From positions 1 through 11,258 of the forward strand of contig JAYZHG010000059.1 of the NCBI GenBank assembly GCA_036166735.1: 11,258 nt of DNA. The letters are read 5' to 3'. The notes under the pieces were generated by a model that worked only from the letters and a program-made list of their open reading frames with translations, was not told the origin of the DNA and ran no database searches. Shown here piece by piece: positions 1 through 5,839 of the stretch (positions within the stretch are counted from its first letter, which is position 1; every line of letters starts with the position of its first letter). Position numbers and translations under genes: made by a program. This stretch comes from JAPYTU01 sp036166735. Its GTDB lineage: Bacteria > Bacteroidota > Bacteroidia > Cytophagales > MED-G16.

Positions 1-1
1 A

Positions 2-874
2 AAATACGACACAACTCATGGTAGATTTGATGGTTCAGTCTCTGTTAATAGAAACAATCTTGAAGTAAATGGTAAAAAAATAAGAGTTACCAATGAAAAA
101 GATCCTTCAAAATTAAACTGGTCTGAAGTCGAAGCTGAATATGTTATAGAATCAACTGGACTATTTCTAACTAAAGATTCTGCAAAAGGTCATATCAAAT
201 CAGGAGCTAAAAAAGTAATCATGTCTGCTCCATCAAAAGATGATACTCCAATGTTTGTTATGGGAGTAAATAATAAACAATACAAAAGTGATATGGATTT
301 TGTGTCAAACGCATCTTGTACAACAAATTGTCTAGCTCCTCTAGCAAAAGTATTACATGATAATTTTGGAATAGTTAATGGTCTTATGACTACTGTTCAT
401 GCAACAACTGCATCTCAAAAAATTGTGGACGGTCCATCAACAAAAGATTGGAGAGGTGGTAGAGCTGCATTTGCTAATATAATTCCTTCCTCTACTGGAG
501 CTGCAAAAGCAGTAGGTAAAATAATACCAGAACTTGATGGAAAACTTACAGGAATGGCATTTAGAGTTCCTATAATTGATGTTTCAGTTATAGATCTTAC
601 TGTAAATCTAAAGTCATCTACTAACTATGAAAATATATGCTTAGCAATGAAAAATGCTTCAGAAAATGATCTTAAAGGAATTATGGGATATACTGAAGAA
701 GATGTTGTTTCCACAGACTTTATAGGAGATTCTAGAACATCAATTTTTGATGCCGGAGCTGGCATAATGCTTAACGATAAGTTTGTTAAAGTCGTAAGTT
801 GGTATGATAATGAATGGGGATACTCTTCAAAAATAGTTGAGTTAATTAAACATATGAATTCTGTCGATAACTAG
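2..874 (+). CDS. gap: Glyceraldehyde-3-phosphate dehydrogenase, type I (5' partial)
   Basis: This enzyme catalyses NAD-dependent oxidative phosphorylation of glyceraldehyde 3-phosphate to 1,3-bisphosphoglycerate in cytosolic glycolysis or gluconeogenesis. The reading frame is open from base 2, so 290 C-terminal residues are present; type I enzymes have about 335, so roughly 45 residues, including the N-terminal Rossmann glycine motif, lie outside the window. The fragment opens with KYDTTHGRF, which is typical of the family, and shows the catalytic motif SNASCTTNC (nucleophilic Cys codon at 317-319) and the downstream TTVHATTASQK with the catalytic His. The phosphate-site segment PSSTGAAKA, the substrate Arg in FRVP (codon 563-565) and the C-terminal SWYDNEWGYSSK are also present. 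An ATG at 221 lies inside the protein and is not the true start. The usual VPT after the substrate Arg is VPI here. The stop interlocks with the pncA stop. The identification is near certain. Confidence 0.97.
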   Translation, partial: KYDTTHGRFDGSVSVNRNNLEVNGKKIRVTNEKDPSKLNWSEVEAEYVIESTGLFLTKDSAKGHIKSGAKKVIMSAPSKDDTPMFVMGVNNKQYKSDMDFVSNASCTTNCLAPLAKVLHDNFGIVNGLMTTVHATTASQKIVDGPSTKDWRGGRAAFANIIPSSTGAAKAVGKIIPELDGKLTGMAFRVPIIDVSVIDLTVNLKSSTNYENICLAMKNASENDLKGIMGYTEEDVVSTDFIGDSRTSIFDAGAGIMLNDKFVKVVSWYDNEWGYSSKIVELIKHMNSVDN

Positions 875-1461
875 ATAATAGAAATACCCATATCCTTCAT
901 TTCTTTAAAAGCTATCTCTGTTGTTTGAACAGAAATCCCTCTAACACAAGAACATAGTACTTTAGTCTTAAAACCTTCATTATAAGCATCAATAGAAGAA
1001 TATTTGACACAATAATCTGTTGCTAACCCAACTATATCAACCTGATTAATATTACTTTTTTTAAGAAAATTAGATAAGCCTGTAGATCTAATTTTTCCAT
1101 TATCATAAAATCCACTATAGCTGTCTATATCAGAATCAACTCCCTTATAAAAGATTTTATGAATTTTATGAGAATCTAATTTTTTAGGAAATTCTGATCC
1201 TTTAGAATCTTTAATACAATGATCTGGCCATAACATTTGATCTAAATTATTAATTTTAATTATTTGACCGACATTTTTATTTTTATGATTGGAAGCAAAG
1301 CTAATATGATCCTTTGGATGCCAGTCCTTAGTTGCAACAACTATATTATAATTATCCATAATAGAATTGACATTATCTATTATTTCATCTCCCTTTGGTA
1401 CTTCCAGTGATCCTCCTGACAAAAAATCATTTTGAATATCAATTAAAATCAATGCATTCAT
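871..1461 (-). CDS. pncA: Nicotinamidase (PncA)
   Basis: This cytosolic cysteine hydrolase of the isochorismatase-like superfamily deamidates nicotinamide to nicotinate and ammonia, the first step of the Preiss-Handler branch of NAD salvage. The 196 residues match the usual family length. The catalytic triad is visible as D8 in LIDIQNDF, K106 in FYKGVDSD and C151 in ATDYCVKYS. The metal-binding residues are D46 and H48 (KDWHP) and H81 (WPDHC). The acidic DSDIDSYSGF segment after the lysine is typical of true nicotinamidases. Its ATG overlaps the TGA of pncB by four bases (ATGA, 1458-1461), suggesting translational coupling as the last gene of the operon. It converges with the GAPDH gene with a 4-bp overlap, leaving no space for a separate terminator. 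Confidence 0.96.
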   Translation of the reverse strand: MNALILIDIQNDFLSGGSLEVPKGDEIIDNVNSIMDNYNIVVATKDWHPKDHISFASNHKNKNVGQIIKINNLDQMLWPDHCIKDSKGSEFPKKLDSHKIHKIFYKGVDSDIDSYSGFYDNGKIRSTGLSNFLKKSNINQVDIVGLATDYCVKYSSIDAYNEGFKTKVLCSCVRGISVQTTEIAFKEMKDMGISII

Positions 1462-2912
1462 AATTTTCTCAAATTAAGAATCATATCATTTTTTTCATGA
1501 TACAATTTCTTTTCTAGGCCTACTTTATATAAATGAGGATTATGTAACCTTTTAATTGAATTATCAATCTTATCTAATTCACTAGACAATAATTTTTTTA
1601 TTTTTAAAATTGAAGGATTCTTATAAACAAGTTTACCATTTCTAAAAATTCGAACTAACAATTTAATATGTTTAATATTTTTTGAAAATCTCTTAACTTT
1701 AGTTGAATCATGAGGATGTATCATTGTAGAATTTGGATTTTTAATTAATTCATCTACGATCATATCACCATCATATTTTCCTTCATGAATATATCTATGT
1801 ACCTGTAAAATACCTGGATTATTAATTTTAATTTTTTGCTCTGAAAGCTTAATCTTCTTAATCCAAGATTTATTTTCTTTAATTGCAGATAGTTTATATA
1901 CAAGCCCAAGAGATGGATTGTCATATCCTGTTACAAGTCTGGTCCCTATTCCCCAAACTGTTACTTTAGATTTTTGTTGTTTTAAACTTGATAAAATAAA
2001 TTCATCTATATCATTACTTGCAATAATTTTAACATCCTCAAAACCATTTTTATCAAGCAATTTTCTAGATTTTTTACTTAGATACGATAAATCTCCAGAA
2101 TCAATTCTTATTCCTAATAATTTTTTATTTATTTTTTTTAATTCTCTACCAACTTCAATTGCTTTTTCTACTCCTTTAAGCGTGTCATAAGTATCAACAA
2201 GTAAAATACAATTATCAGGCATTACTTCAGAAAAAGCTCTAAATGCTTCAATTTCGGAATCGTGAGATAAAATCCAGCTATGAGATTGTGTTCCACTTAC
2301 TGGAATATTAAAAATTTTACCAGCCAAAACATTAGAAGTACTAGAACAACCCCCAATATATGAGGCTCTACTTGCTGCAAGAGCACCATCAATACCCTGA
2401 GCTCTTCTTAACCCAAACTCAAAGATTGGATCCCCAGAAGATACTACATTCATTCTACAAGCTTTAGTAGCAATAAGAGTTTGAAAATTTAAAATATTAA
2501 CTATAGCTGATTCTATAAGCTGACACTGATACAATGGACCTTTAACTCTAAATATTGGCTCATTAGGAAATACCAATCTTCCCTCTTCTACTGCATCAAC
2601 ATCACATTTAAACTTAAAAGATTTTAAAAATTTTAAAAATTCATCATCAAAAATCTTTTTGTTATTACCTGCCTTAAGTTTTTTTAAATATTTTAAGTCA
2701 TCATCAGTAAATTTGATATTTTTTAAAAAATCTATCACATATTCTAAACCACAAAACACAGCATATCCTGATTTAAACGGTCTCTCTCTAAAAAATACAT
2801 TAAAACAAGCTTCTTTATTATGAATTTTTTTTTTCCAATAACCATACGTCATAGTCAACTGATAAAAATCAGTTAACAATGAAAGAGAGCCTCTATAAAT
2901 TTTACTTATCAT
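1458..2912 (-). CDS. pncB: Nicotinate phosphoribosyltransferase
   Basis: This enzyme converts nicotinate and PRPP to nicotinate mononucleotide, with ATP hydrolysis. It is the step directly after nicotinamidase in NAD salvage and acts in the cytosol. The protein has 484 residues, the length of the longer PncB subgroup. The N-terminal LLTDFYQLTM motif (residues 12-21) is diagnostic. The core shows EFGLRRAQG (165-173), GGCSSTSN (187-194) and GTQSHSWI (207-214), where H211 aligns with the histidine phosphorylated during ATP hydrolysis. VDTYDTLKGV (239-248), the phosphoribosyl-binding GIRIDSGDL (267-275) and WGIGTRLVTG (320-329) follow. Its start lies 11 bp inside the end of the preceding permease gene, and its stop overlaps the pncA start, so the three genes are almost certainly one transcript. 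Confidence 0.96.
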   Translation of the reverse strand: MISKIYRGSLSLLTDFYQLTMTYGYWKKKIHNKEACFNVFFRERPFKSGYAVFCGLEYVIDFLKNIKFTDDDLKYLKKLKAGNNKKIFDDEFLKFLKSFKFKCDVDAVEEGRLVFPNEPIFRVKGPLYQCQLIESAIVNILNFQTLIATKACRMNVVSSGDPIFEFGLRRAQGIDGALAASRASYIGGCSSTSNVLAGKIFNIPVSGTQSHSWILSHDSEIEAFRAFSEVMPDNCILLVDTYDTLKGVEKAIEVGRELKKINKKLLGIRIDSGDLSYLSKKSRKLLDKNGFEDVKIIASNDIDEFILSSLKQQKSKVTVWGIGTRLVTGYDNPSLGLVYKLSAIKENKSWIKKIKLSEQKIKINNPGILQVHRYIHEGKYDGDMIVDELIKNPNSTMIHPHDSTKVKRFSKNIKHIKLLVRIFRNGKLVYKNPSILKIKKLLSSELDKIDNSIKRLHNPHLYKVGLEKKLYHEKNDMILNLRKL

Positions 2913-3738
2913 TACTATGTAAAGCTACATTAAAAACAACACCAAAAATAACAAGGAACATACCTAAATAAACCAAAAAAGTAAAAGATTCATTAAAGAA
3001 AAAATTACCAATAGCTATAACAAATAATATTTCCGTATAACTAACTATTGAAACTGTAGCAACCTTTTCATGTTGATAAGATCTAGTCATAAAATATTGA
3101 GCAAATTGAGTAAATATCCCTATAGAAATTAAAATGAAATAATCATATAAAGATGGGTGAACCCAATTAAAATAACTTATAATACCACCTATTGGAAAAG
3201 CTATCATTGGAAAATATATCATGAGCACCAATGAATGTTCTTTATCTCTTAAATATCTTATTATATTATAAGCAAAAGCTGCAAAAAGACTACCAGATGC
3301 ACCTATAATTACACTTTCAATTGTTACTCTTGAATCAAATCCTTGAATCAATAAAATTCCTGAAAAAGCAACAAAAAGAAGAAACCATTGAAAAAAAGAC
3401 ATTTTTTCCTTTAAAACTAATACACCAACAATACTTGTGAATAATGGAGTTAAATAGATTAAAGTTGAAGCAGTAGCCAATGGAATATTCTGAAGAATAA
3501 TAAAATAAAGGTACAGACCAGCTGTACCACACAAACCTCTTAAAATAAGTAAAAATCTATTATTTCCAAAAATTGAAATACGTTTTCTTCTAAGTAAAAA
3601 AAAAGTTATAAAAAAAGATATAATGCATCGAAAAAATACAATTTCCATAGGAGGAATATGGGGTAGCATTTTTACACCAATTTTAACAACCATAAAAAAA
3701 ATGGTTGCAAAAAACATAAAGTATATTCCTCTACTCAA
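2902..3738 (-). CDS. DMT-superfamily permease with two EamA domains
   Basis: This is an inner-membrane transporter of the drug/metabolite (EamA) superfamily, 278 residues with about ten hydrophobic helices (roughly 5-25, 33-49, 67-84, 87-106, 113-131, 139-157, 168-187, 193-211, 225-243, 250-270). The duplicated EamA repeat is visible: ASTLIYLTPLFTSIVGVLVL plus KEK closes repeat one, and ATVSIVSYTEILF plus GNFFFNES closes repeat two. The substrate cannot be read from sequence; relatives move amino acids, nucleotides, S-adenosylmethionine or vitamins. The start used is a TTG at 3738 overlapping the lolD stop (TTGA). The next in-frame start is an ATG at 3717, giving 271 residues. I favour TTG because the RGIYFM segment it adds looks like the normal EamA N-terminus. 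The end overlaps pncB by 11 bp, tying the permease to niacin salvage; a role in niacin transport is inference only. Confidence 0.9.
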   Translation of the reverse strand: MSRGIYFMFFATIFFMVVKIGVKMLPHIPPMEIVFFRCIISFFITFFLLRRKRISIFGNNRFLLILRGLCGTAGLYLYFIILQNIPLATASTLIYLTPLFTSIVGVLVLKEKMSFFQWFLLFVAFSGILLIQGFDSRVTIESVIIGASGSLFAAFAYNIIRYLRDKEHSLVLMIYFPMIAFPIGGIISYFNWVHPSLYDYFILISIGIFTQFAQYFMTRSYQHEKVATVSIVSYTEILFVIAIGNFFFNESFTFLVYLGMFLVIFGVVFNVALHSNDK

Positions 3739-4391
3739 TTTAATTTAATTCTACCATCTTTAATAGTATATGAATAATCTGATATTTTTAAAAAATCTTT
3801 ATTATGAGTTACAATAACAAAAGTTTGATTATATTCCTTATTCAGCTTTTTAATCATTTTAATAAGATTTTGAGAGTTTTCAGAATCAAGATTTCCAGTG
3901 GGTTCATCTGCAAAAACTATATCTGGTGAATTAATCAAAGATCTGGCTATTGCAACTCTTTGCTGCTCTCCTCCTGATAATTCATTAGGTTTATGATTTA
4001 GACGATCAAATAAGTCAAGTTTTTCTAATATTTCTTTAGCTTTTATTTTAATTTTTTCTCTATCTGAACTTGAAATTAATGCAGGAATAGACACATTTTC
4101 TAAGACTGAAAATTCAGATAATAAATTATGAAATTGAAAAATAAATCCAATTTTTTTATTCCTAAAATTGGATAAATCATCACCTTTTAATTCATCAAGT
4201 TTTTTATTATCAAATAAAACTTTTCCATTAGTAGCTTTATCTAATGTGCTTAAGATATAAAGAAGAGTAGATTTTCCTGCACCAGATTTACCTACTATTG
4301 AAACTATTTTTCCTCTCTCAATTTCAATATTTATATCCTTTAAGACCTCTAGATTATCAAATGATTTATAAATATTTATTCCTGTTAACAT
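3735..4391 (-). CDS. lolD: ABC transporter ATP-binding protein, LolD/MacB type
   Basis: This cytoplasmic ATPase subunit has 218 residues, the size of LolD. In the characterised system LolD powers LolCE to release lipoproteins from the inner membrane to the LolA carrier. All nucleotide-binding motifs are intact: Walker A GKSGAGKST (34-42), Q-loop Gln86, the signature LSGGEQQR (138-145), Walker B IVFADE (158-163), the D-loop NLD (167-169) and switch His196 in VTHN. The insertion KGDDLSNFRNKKIGFIFQFH and the DEPTGNLDS motif are typical of the LolD/FtsE/MacB branch. The N-terminus (MLTGINIYKSF) aligns with LolD starts, supporting the ATG at 4391. No LolC/E permease is in the window, so the partner must be elsewhere and the LolD assignment over other MacB-type ATPases is not proven. 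It is the first gene of the minus-strand operon. Confidence 0.88.
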   Translation of the reverse strand: MLTGINIYKSFDNLEVLKDINIEIERGKIVSIVGKSGAGKSTLLYILSTLDKATNGKVLFDNKKLDELKGDDLSNFRNKKIGFIFQFHNLLSEFSVLENVSIPALISSSDREKIKIKAKEILEKLDLFDRLNHKPNELSGGEQQRVAIARSLINSPDIVFADEPTGNLDSENSQNLIKMIKKLNKEYNQTFVIVTHNKDFLKISDYSYTIKDGRIKLN

Positions 4392-4395
4392 AGAA

Positions 4396-4403
4396 CAAAT
4401 TTA
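4396..4403 (-). promoter_or_regulatory. Candidate -7 box for the lolD operon
   Basis: On the minus strand this reads TAAATTTG, a perfect match to the Bacteroidota -7 consensus TAnnTTTG. Only four bases separate it from the lolD ATG, so transcription would begin at or next to the start codon and give a leaderless message. I see no clear TTTG at the -33 position, only TTAAG and GTTAG. In AT-rich DNA this box can occur by chance, so confidence is low. Confidence 0.33.
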
Positions 4404-4444
4404 AATAATTAAATACCTAACTCTTAATATTATATTATTTAACA

Positions 4445-4476
4445 TTTGATATATATTTTAATATAGTATAGTTTCG
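4445..4476 (+). promoter_or_regulatory. Candidate sigma-ABfr-type promoter for sucC
   Basis: TTTG at 4445-4448 and TAGTTTCG at 4469-4476 are separated by 20 bp. They match the -33 (TTTG) and -7 (TAnnTTTG) elements of Bacteroidota vegetative promoters, with one mismatch in the -7 box. Eight bases separate the -7 box from the sucC ATG, so the predicted leader is very short. It lies in the 93-bp divergent region shared with lolD, which shows no Shine-Dalgarno sequence on either side. Confidence 0.42.
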
Positions 4477-4484
4477 TAACTGTT

Positions 4485-5693
4485 ATGAATATACATGAAT
4501 ACCAAGCCAAAGAAATTCTAAAATCCTTCAATGTGAAAATACAAAATGGACATGTTATTTCTTCTCCAATTGAAGCTTTAAAAGCAGCTAAAAAAATGCA
4601 AAAAAATCTAAAATCCAAAATTTTTGTCTTAAAAGCACAAATTCATGCTGGAGGTAGAGGAAAAGGTGTAATAAAAGAAACAGGATCCAAAGGAGTCGTA
4701 ATAGTAAAACACATAGATCAAATAAGGGAAAAAGCAAAAAATATACTTGGTGGAACTCTTGTAACACAACAGACTGGTGAAAAAGGAAAAGTAGTTAATA
4801 AATTATTAATTGCAGAAGATGTTTACTATCCAGGAAATTCTGAAATTAAAGAATATTATTTAGGAATATTACTAGATAGAGTAAAAGGTTGTAATGTTAT
4901 AATGGCTTCTACAGAAGGAGGAGTAGAAATTGAAAAAGTAGCAGAAGAAACTCCTGAAAAAATAATAAAAGAATGGATTGATCCTAAAATTGGTCTTCAA
5001 ATAAATCAAGTTAAAAAAATTGCATTTGCACTTAATTTAAAAGGAAATGCACAAAAAGAAATGATTAAATTCATACATTCTCTATACGATGCATATGAAA
5101 ACATTGATGCATCAATGTTTGAAATAAATCCAGTTTTAAAAACTTCAGACGATCAAATTCTCGCTGTCGATGCAAAAGTAAATATTGATGATAATGCACT
5201 TTTTAGACATAAAGATATTGAGTTGCTAAGAGATTTAACCGAAGAAGATCCTGCTGAAATAGAGGCTAAAAAATCGAATTTGAGTTATGTCAAGCTTGAC
5301 GGAAATGTAGGCTGCATGGTAAATGGTGCCGGACTTGCAATGGCAACTATGGATATTATAAAATTGTCTGGTGGTGATCCAGCTAATTTTCTTGATGTTG
5401 GAGGTACTGCAAATGCAAAAACTGTTGAAGCTGGATTTAGAATAATTTTAAAAGATTCTAATGTTAAAGCAATACTTCTAAACATTTTTGGAGGAATAGT
5501 TCGATGTGATCGTGTAGCAAATGGTGTCGTTCAAGCATATAAAAATATTGGCAAAATTAATATACCAATCATTGTTAGACTTCAAGGAACTAATTCAAAA
5601 GAAGCTGCAGAAATTATAAATAACTCTGGTTTAAAAGTATTTTCTGCAATTACTCTCCAAGATGCAGCAAACAAAATAAATGATATTCTTTAA
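4485..5693 (+). CDS. sucC: Succinyl-CoA ligase (ADP-forming) beta subunit
   Basis: This is the beta subunit of the TCA-cycle enzyme that interconverts succinyl-CoA and succinate with ATP (or GTP) formation. It works in the cytosol with the alpha subunit SucD. The 402 residues are close to the usual 385-400. The N-terminal ATP-grasp domain opens with MNIHEYQAKE and carries HAGGRGKGV (54-62). The Mg-nucleotide residues are E213 and N215 in FEINP, and D229 in AVDAK. The C-terminal CoA-ligase flavodoxin-like domain has GNVGCMVNGAGLAMATMD (273-290), GGDPANFLDVGG (296-307), NIFGGIVRCD (333-342) and RLQGTN (365-370). All are canonical, so the enzyme looks functional. sucD is not adjacent, so the two subunit genes are split. 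It is divergent from lolD, and the tRNA-Arg gene follows after 11 bp, probably on the same transcript. Confidence 0.97.
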   Translation: MNIHEYQAKEILKSFNVKIQNGHVISSPIEALKAAKKMQKNLKSKIFVLKAQIHAGGRGKGVIKETGSKGVVIVKHIDQIREKAKNILGGTLVTQQTGEKGKVVNKLLIAEDVYYPGNSEIKEYYLGILLDRVKGCNVIMASTEGGVEIEKVAEETPEKIIKEWIDPKIGLQINQVKKIAFALNLKGNAQKEMIKFIHSLYDAYENIDASMFEINPVLKTSDDQILAVDAKVNIDDNALFRHKDIELLRDLTEEDPAEIEAKKSNLSYVKLDGNVGCMVNGAGLAMATMDIIKLSGGDPANFLDVGGTANAKTVEAGFRIILKDSNVKAILLNIFGGIVRCDRVANGVVQAYKNIGKINIPIIVRLQGTNSKEAAEIINNSGLKVFSAITLQDAANKINDIL

Positions 5694-5704
5694 GATATAT
5701 AAAT

Positions 5705-5778
5705 GCGTTAGTAGTTCAACTGGATAGAATATCAGATTTCGGCTCTGAAGGTTGAGGGTTCGAATCCTTCCTAACGCA
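5705..5778 (+). tRNA. tRNA-Arg, anticodon UCG
   Basis: A complete cloverleaf can be folded by eye. The acceptor stem GCGTTAG (5705-5711) pairs perfectly with CTAACGC (5771-5777). The D stem GTTC pairs with GAAT (one G-T wobble), and its loop has GG at 18-19 followed by A20, an arginine identity element. The anticodon stem TCAGA (5732-5736) pairs perfectly with TCTGA (5744-5748), with loop TTTCGGC giving anticodon TCG at 5739-5741. The T stem GAGGG (5754-5758) pairs with CCTTC (5766-5770) around loop TTCGAAT. The discriminator is A5778. CCA is not encoded (ACA follows), so it would be added after transcription. It decodes CGA and, by wobble, other CGN codons, which look infrequent here compared with AGA. 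Confidence 0.96.
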
Positions 5779-5791
5779 CAAAAAAACGCAC

Positions 5792-5822
5792 TTTATTATA
5801 ATATAATAATCATATATATTTG
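5792..5822 (+). promoter_or_regulatory. Candidate promoter for the acylase gene pair
   Basis: TATATTTG at 5815-5822 is a perfect match to the Bacteroidota -7 consensus TAnnTTTG. TTTA at 5792-5795, 19 bp upstream, differs from the -33 element TTTG by one base. The predicted start of transcription falls a few bases downstream, leaving a leader of roughly 10-15 bases before the ATG at 5840, with no Shine-Dalgarno sequence. Readthrough from sucC and the tRNA gene is an alternative, as no terminator hairpin is visible between 5779 and 5839. Confidence 0.42.
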
Positions 5823-5839
5823 CTCAAAAAATATAGTAG

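Noticed and set aside
221..874. An ATG at 221 that could be read as a short dehydrogenase gene start.
   Set aside because: The frame is open and clearly GAPDH-like back to base 2, so the gene is truncated by the window edge and does not start at 221.
1918..2190. A 90-codon open frame on the plus strand opposite pncB.
   Set aside because: It is antisense to a well-conserved enzyme, has no promoter or homology signal, and is expected by chance opposite AT-rich coding DNA.
2615..2645. Repeated TTTTAAAAA tracts within pncB.
   Set aside because: They encode a lysine/phenylalanine/leucine-rich stretch (FLKFLKSFK) of the enzyme and are low-complexity AT-rich coding sequence, not a repeat element.
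5285..5485. A 66-codon minus-strand open frame opposite the sucC CoA-ligase domain.
   Set aside because: It is a shadow of conserved sucC motifs, and its composition shows no independent coding character.
5773..5791. The tRNA 3' end AACGCAC is repeated directly at 5785-5791, resembling a tRNA attachment-site duplication.
   Set aside because: Seven bases is too short for an att site, and no integrase, phage or island gene is nearby.
5779..5839. A possible terminator after the tRNA gene.
   Set aside because: No GC-rich hairpin followed by a T run is present; the DNA is A/T runs and holds a promoter-like motif instead.
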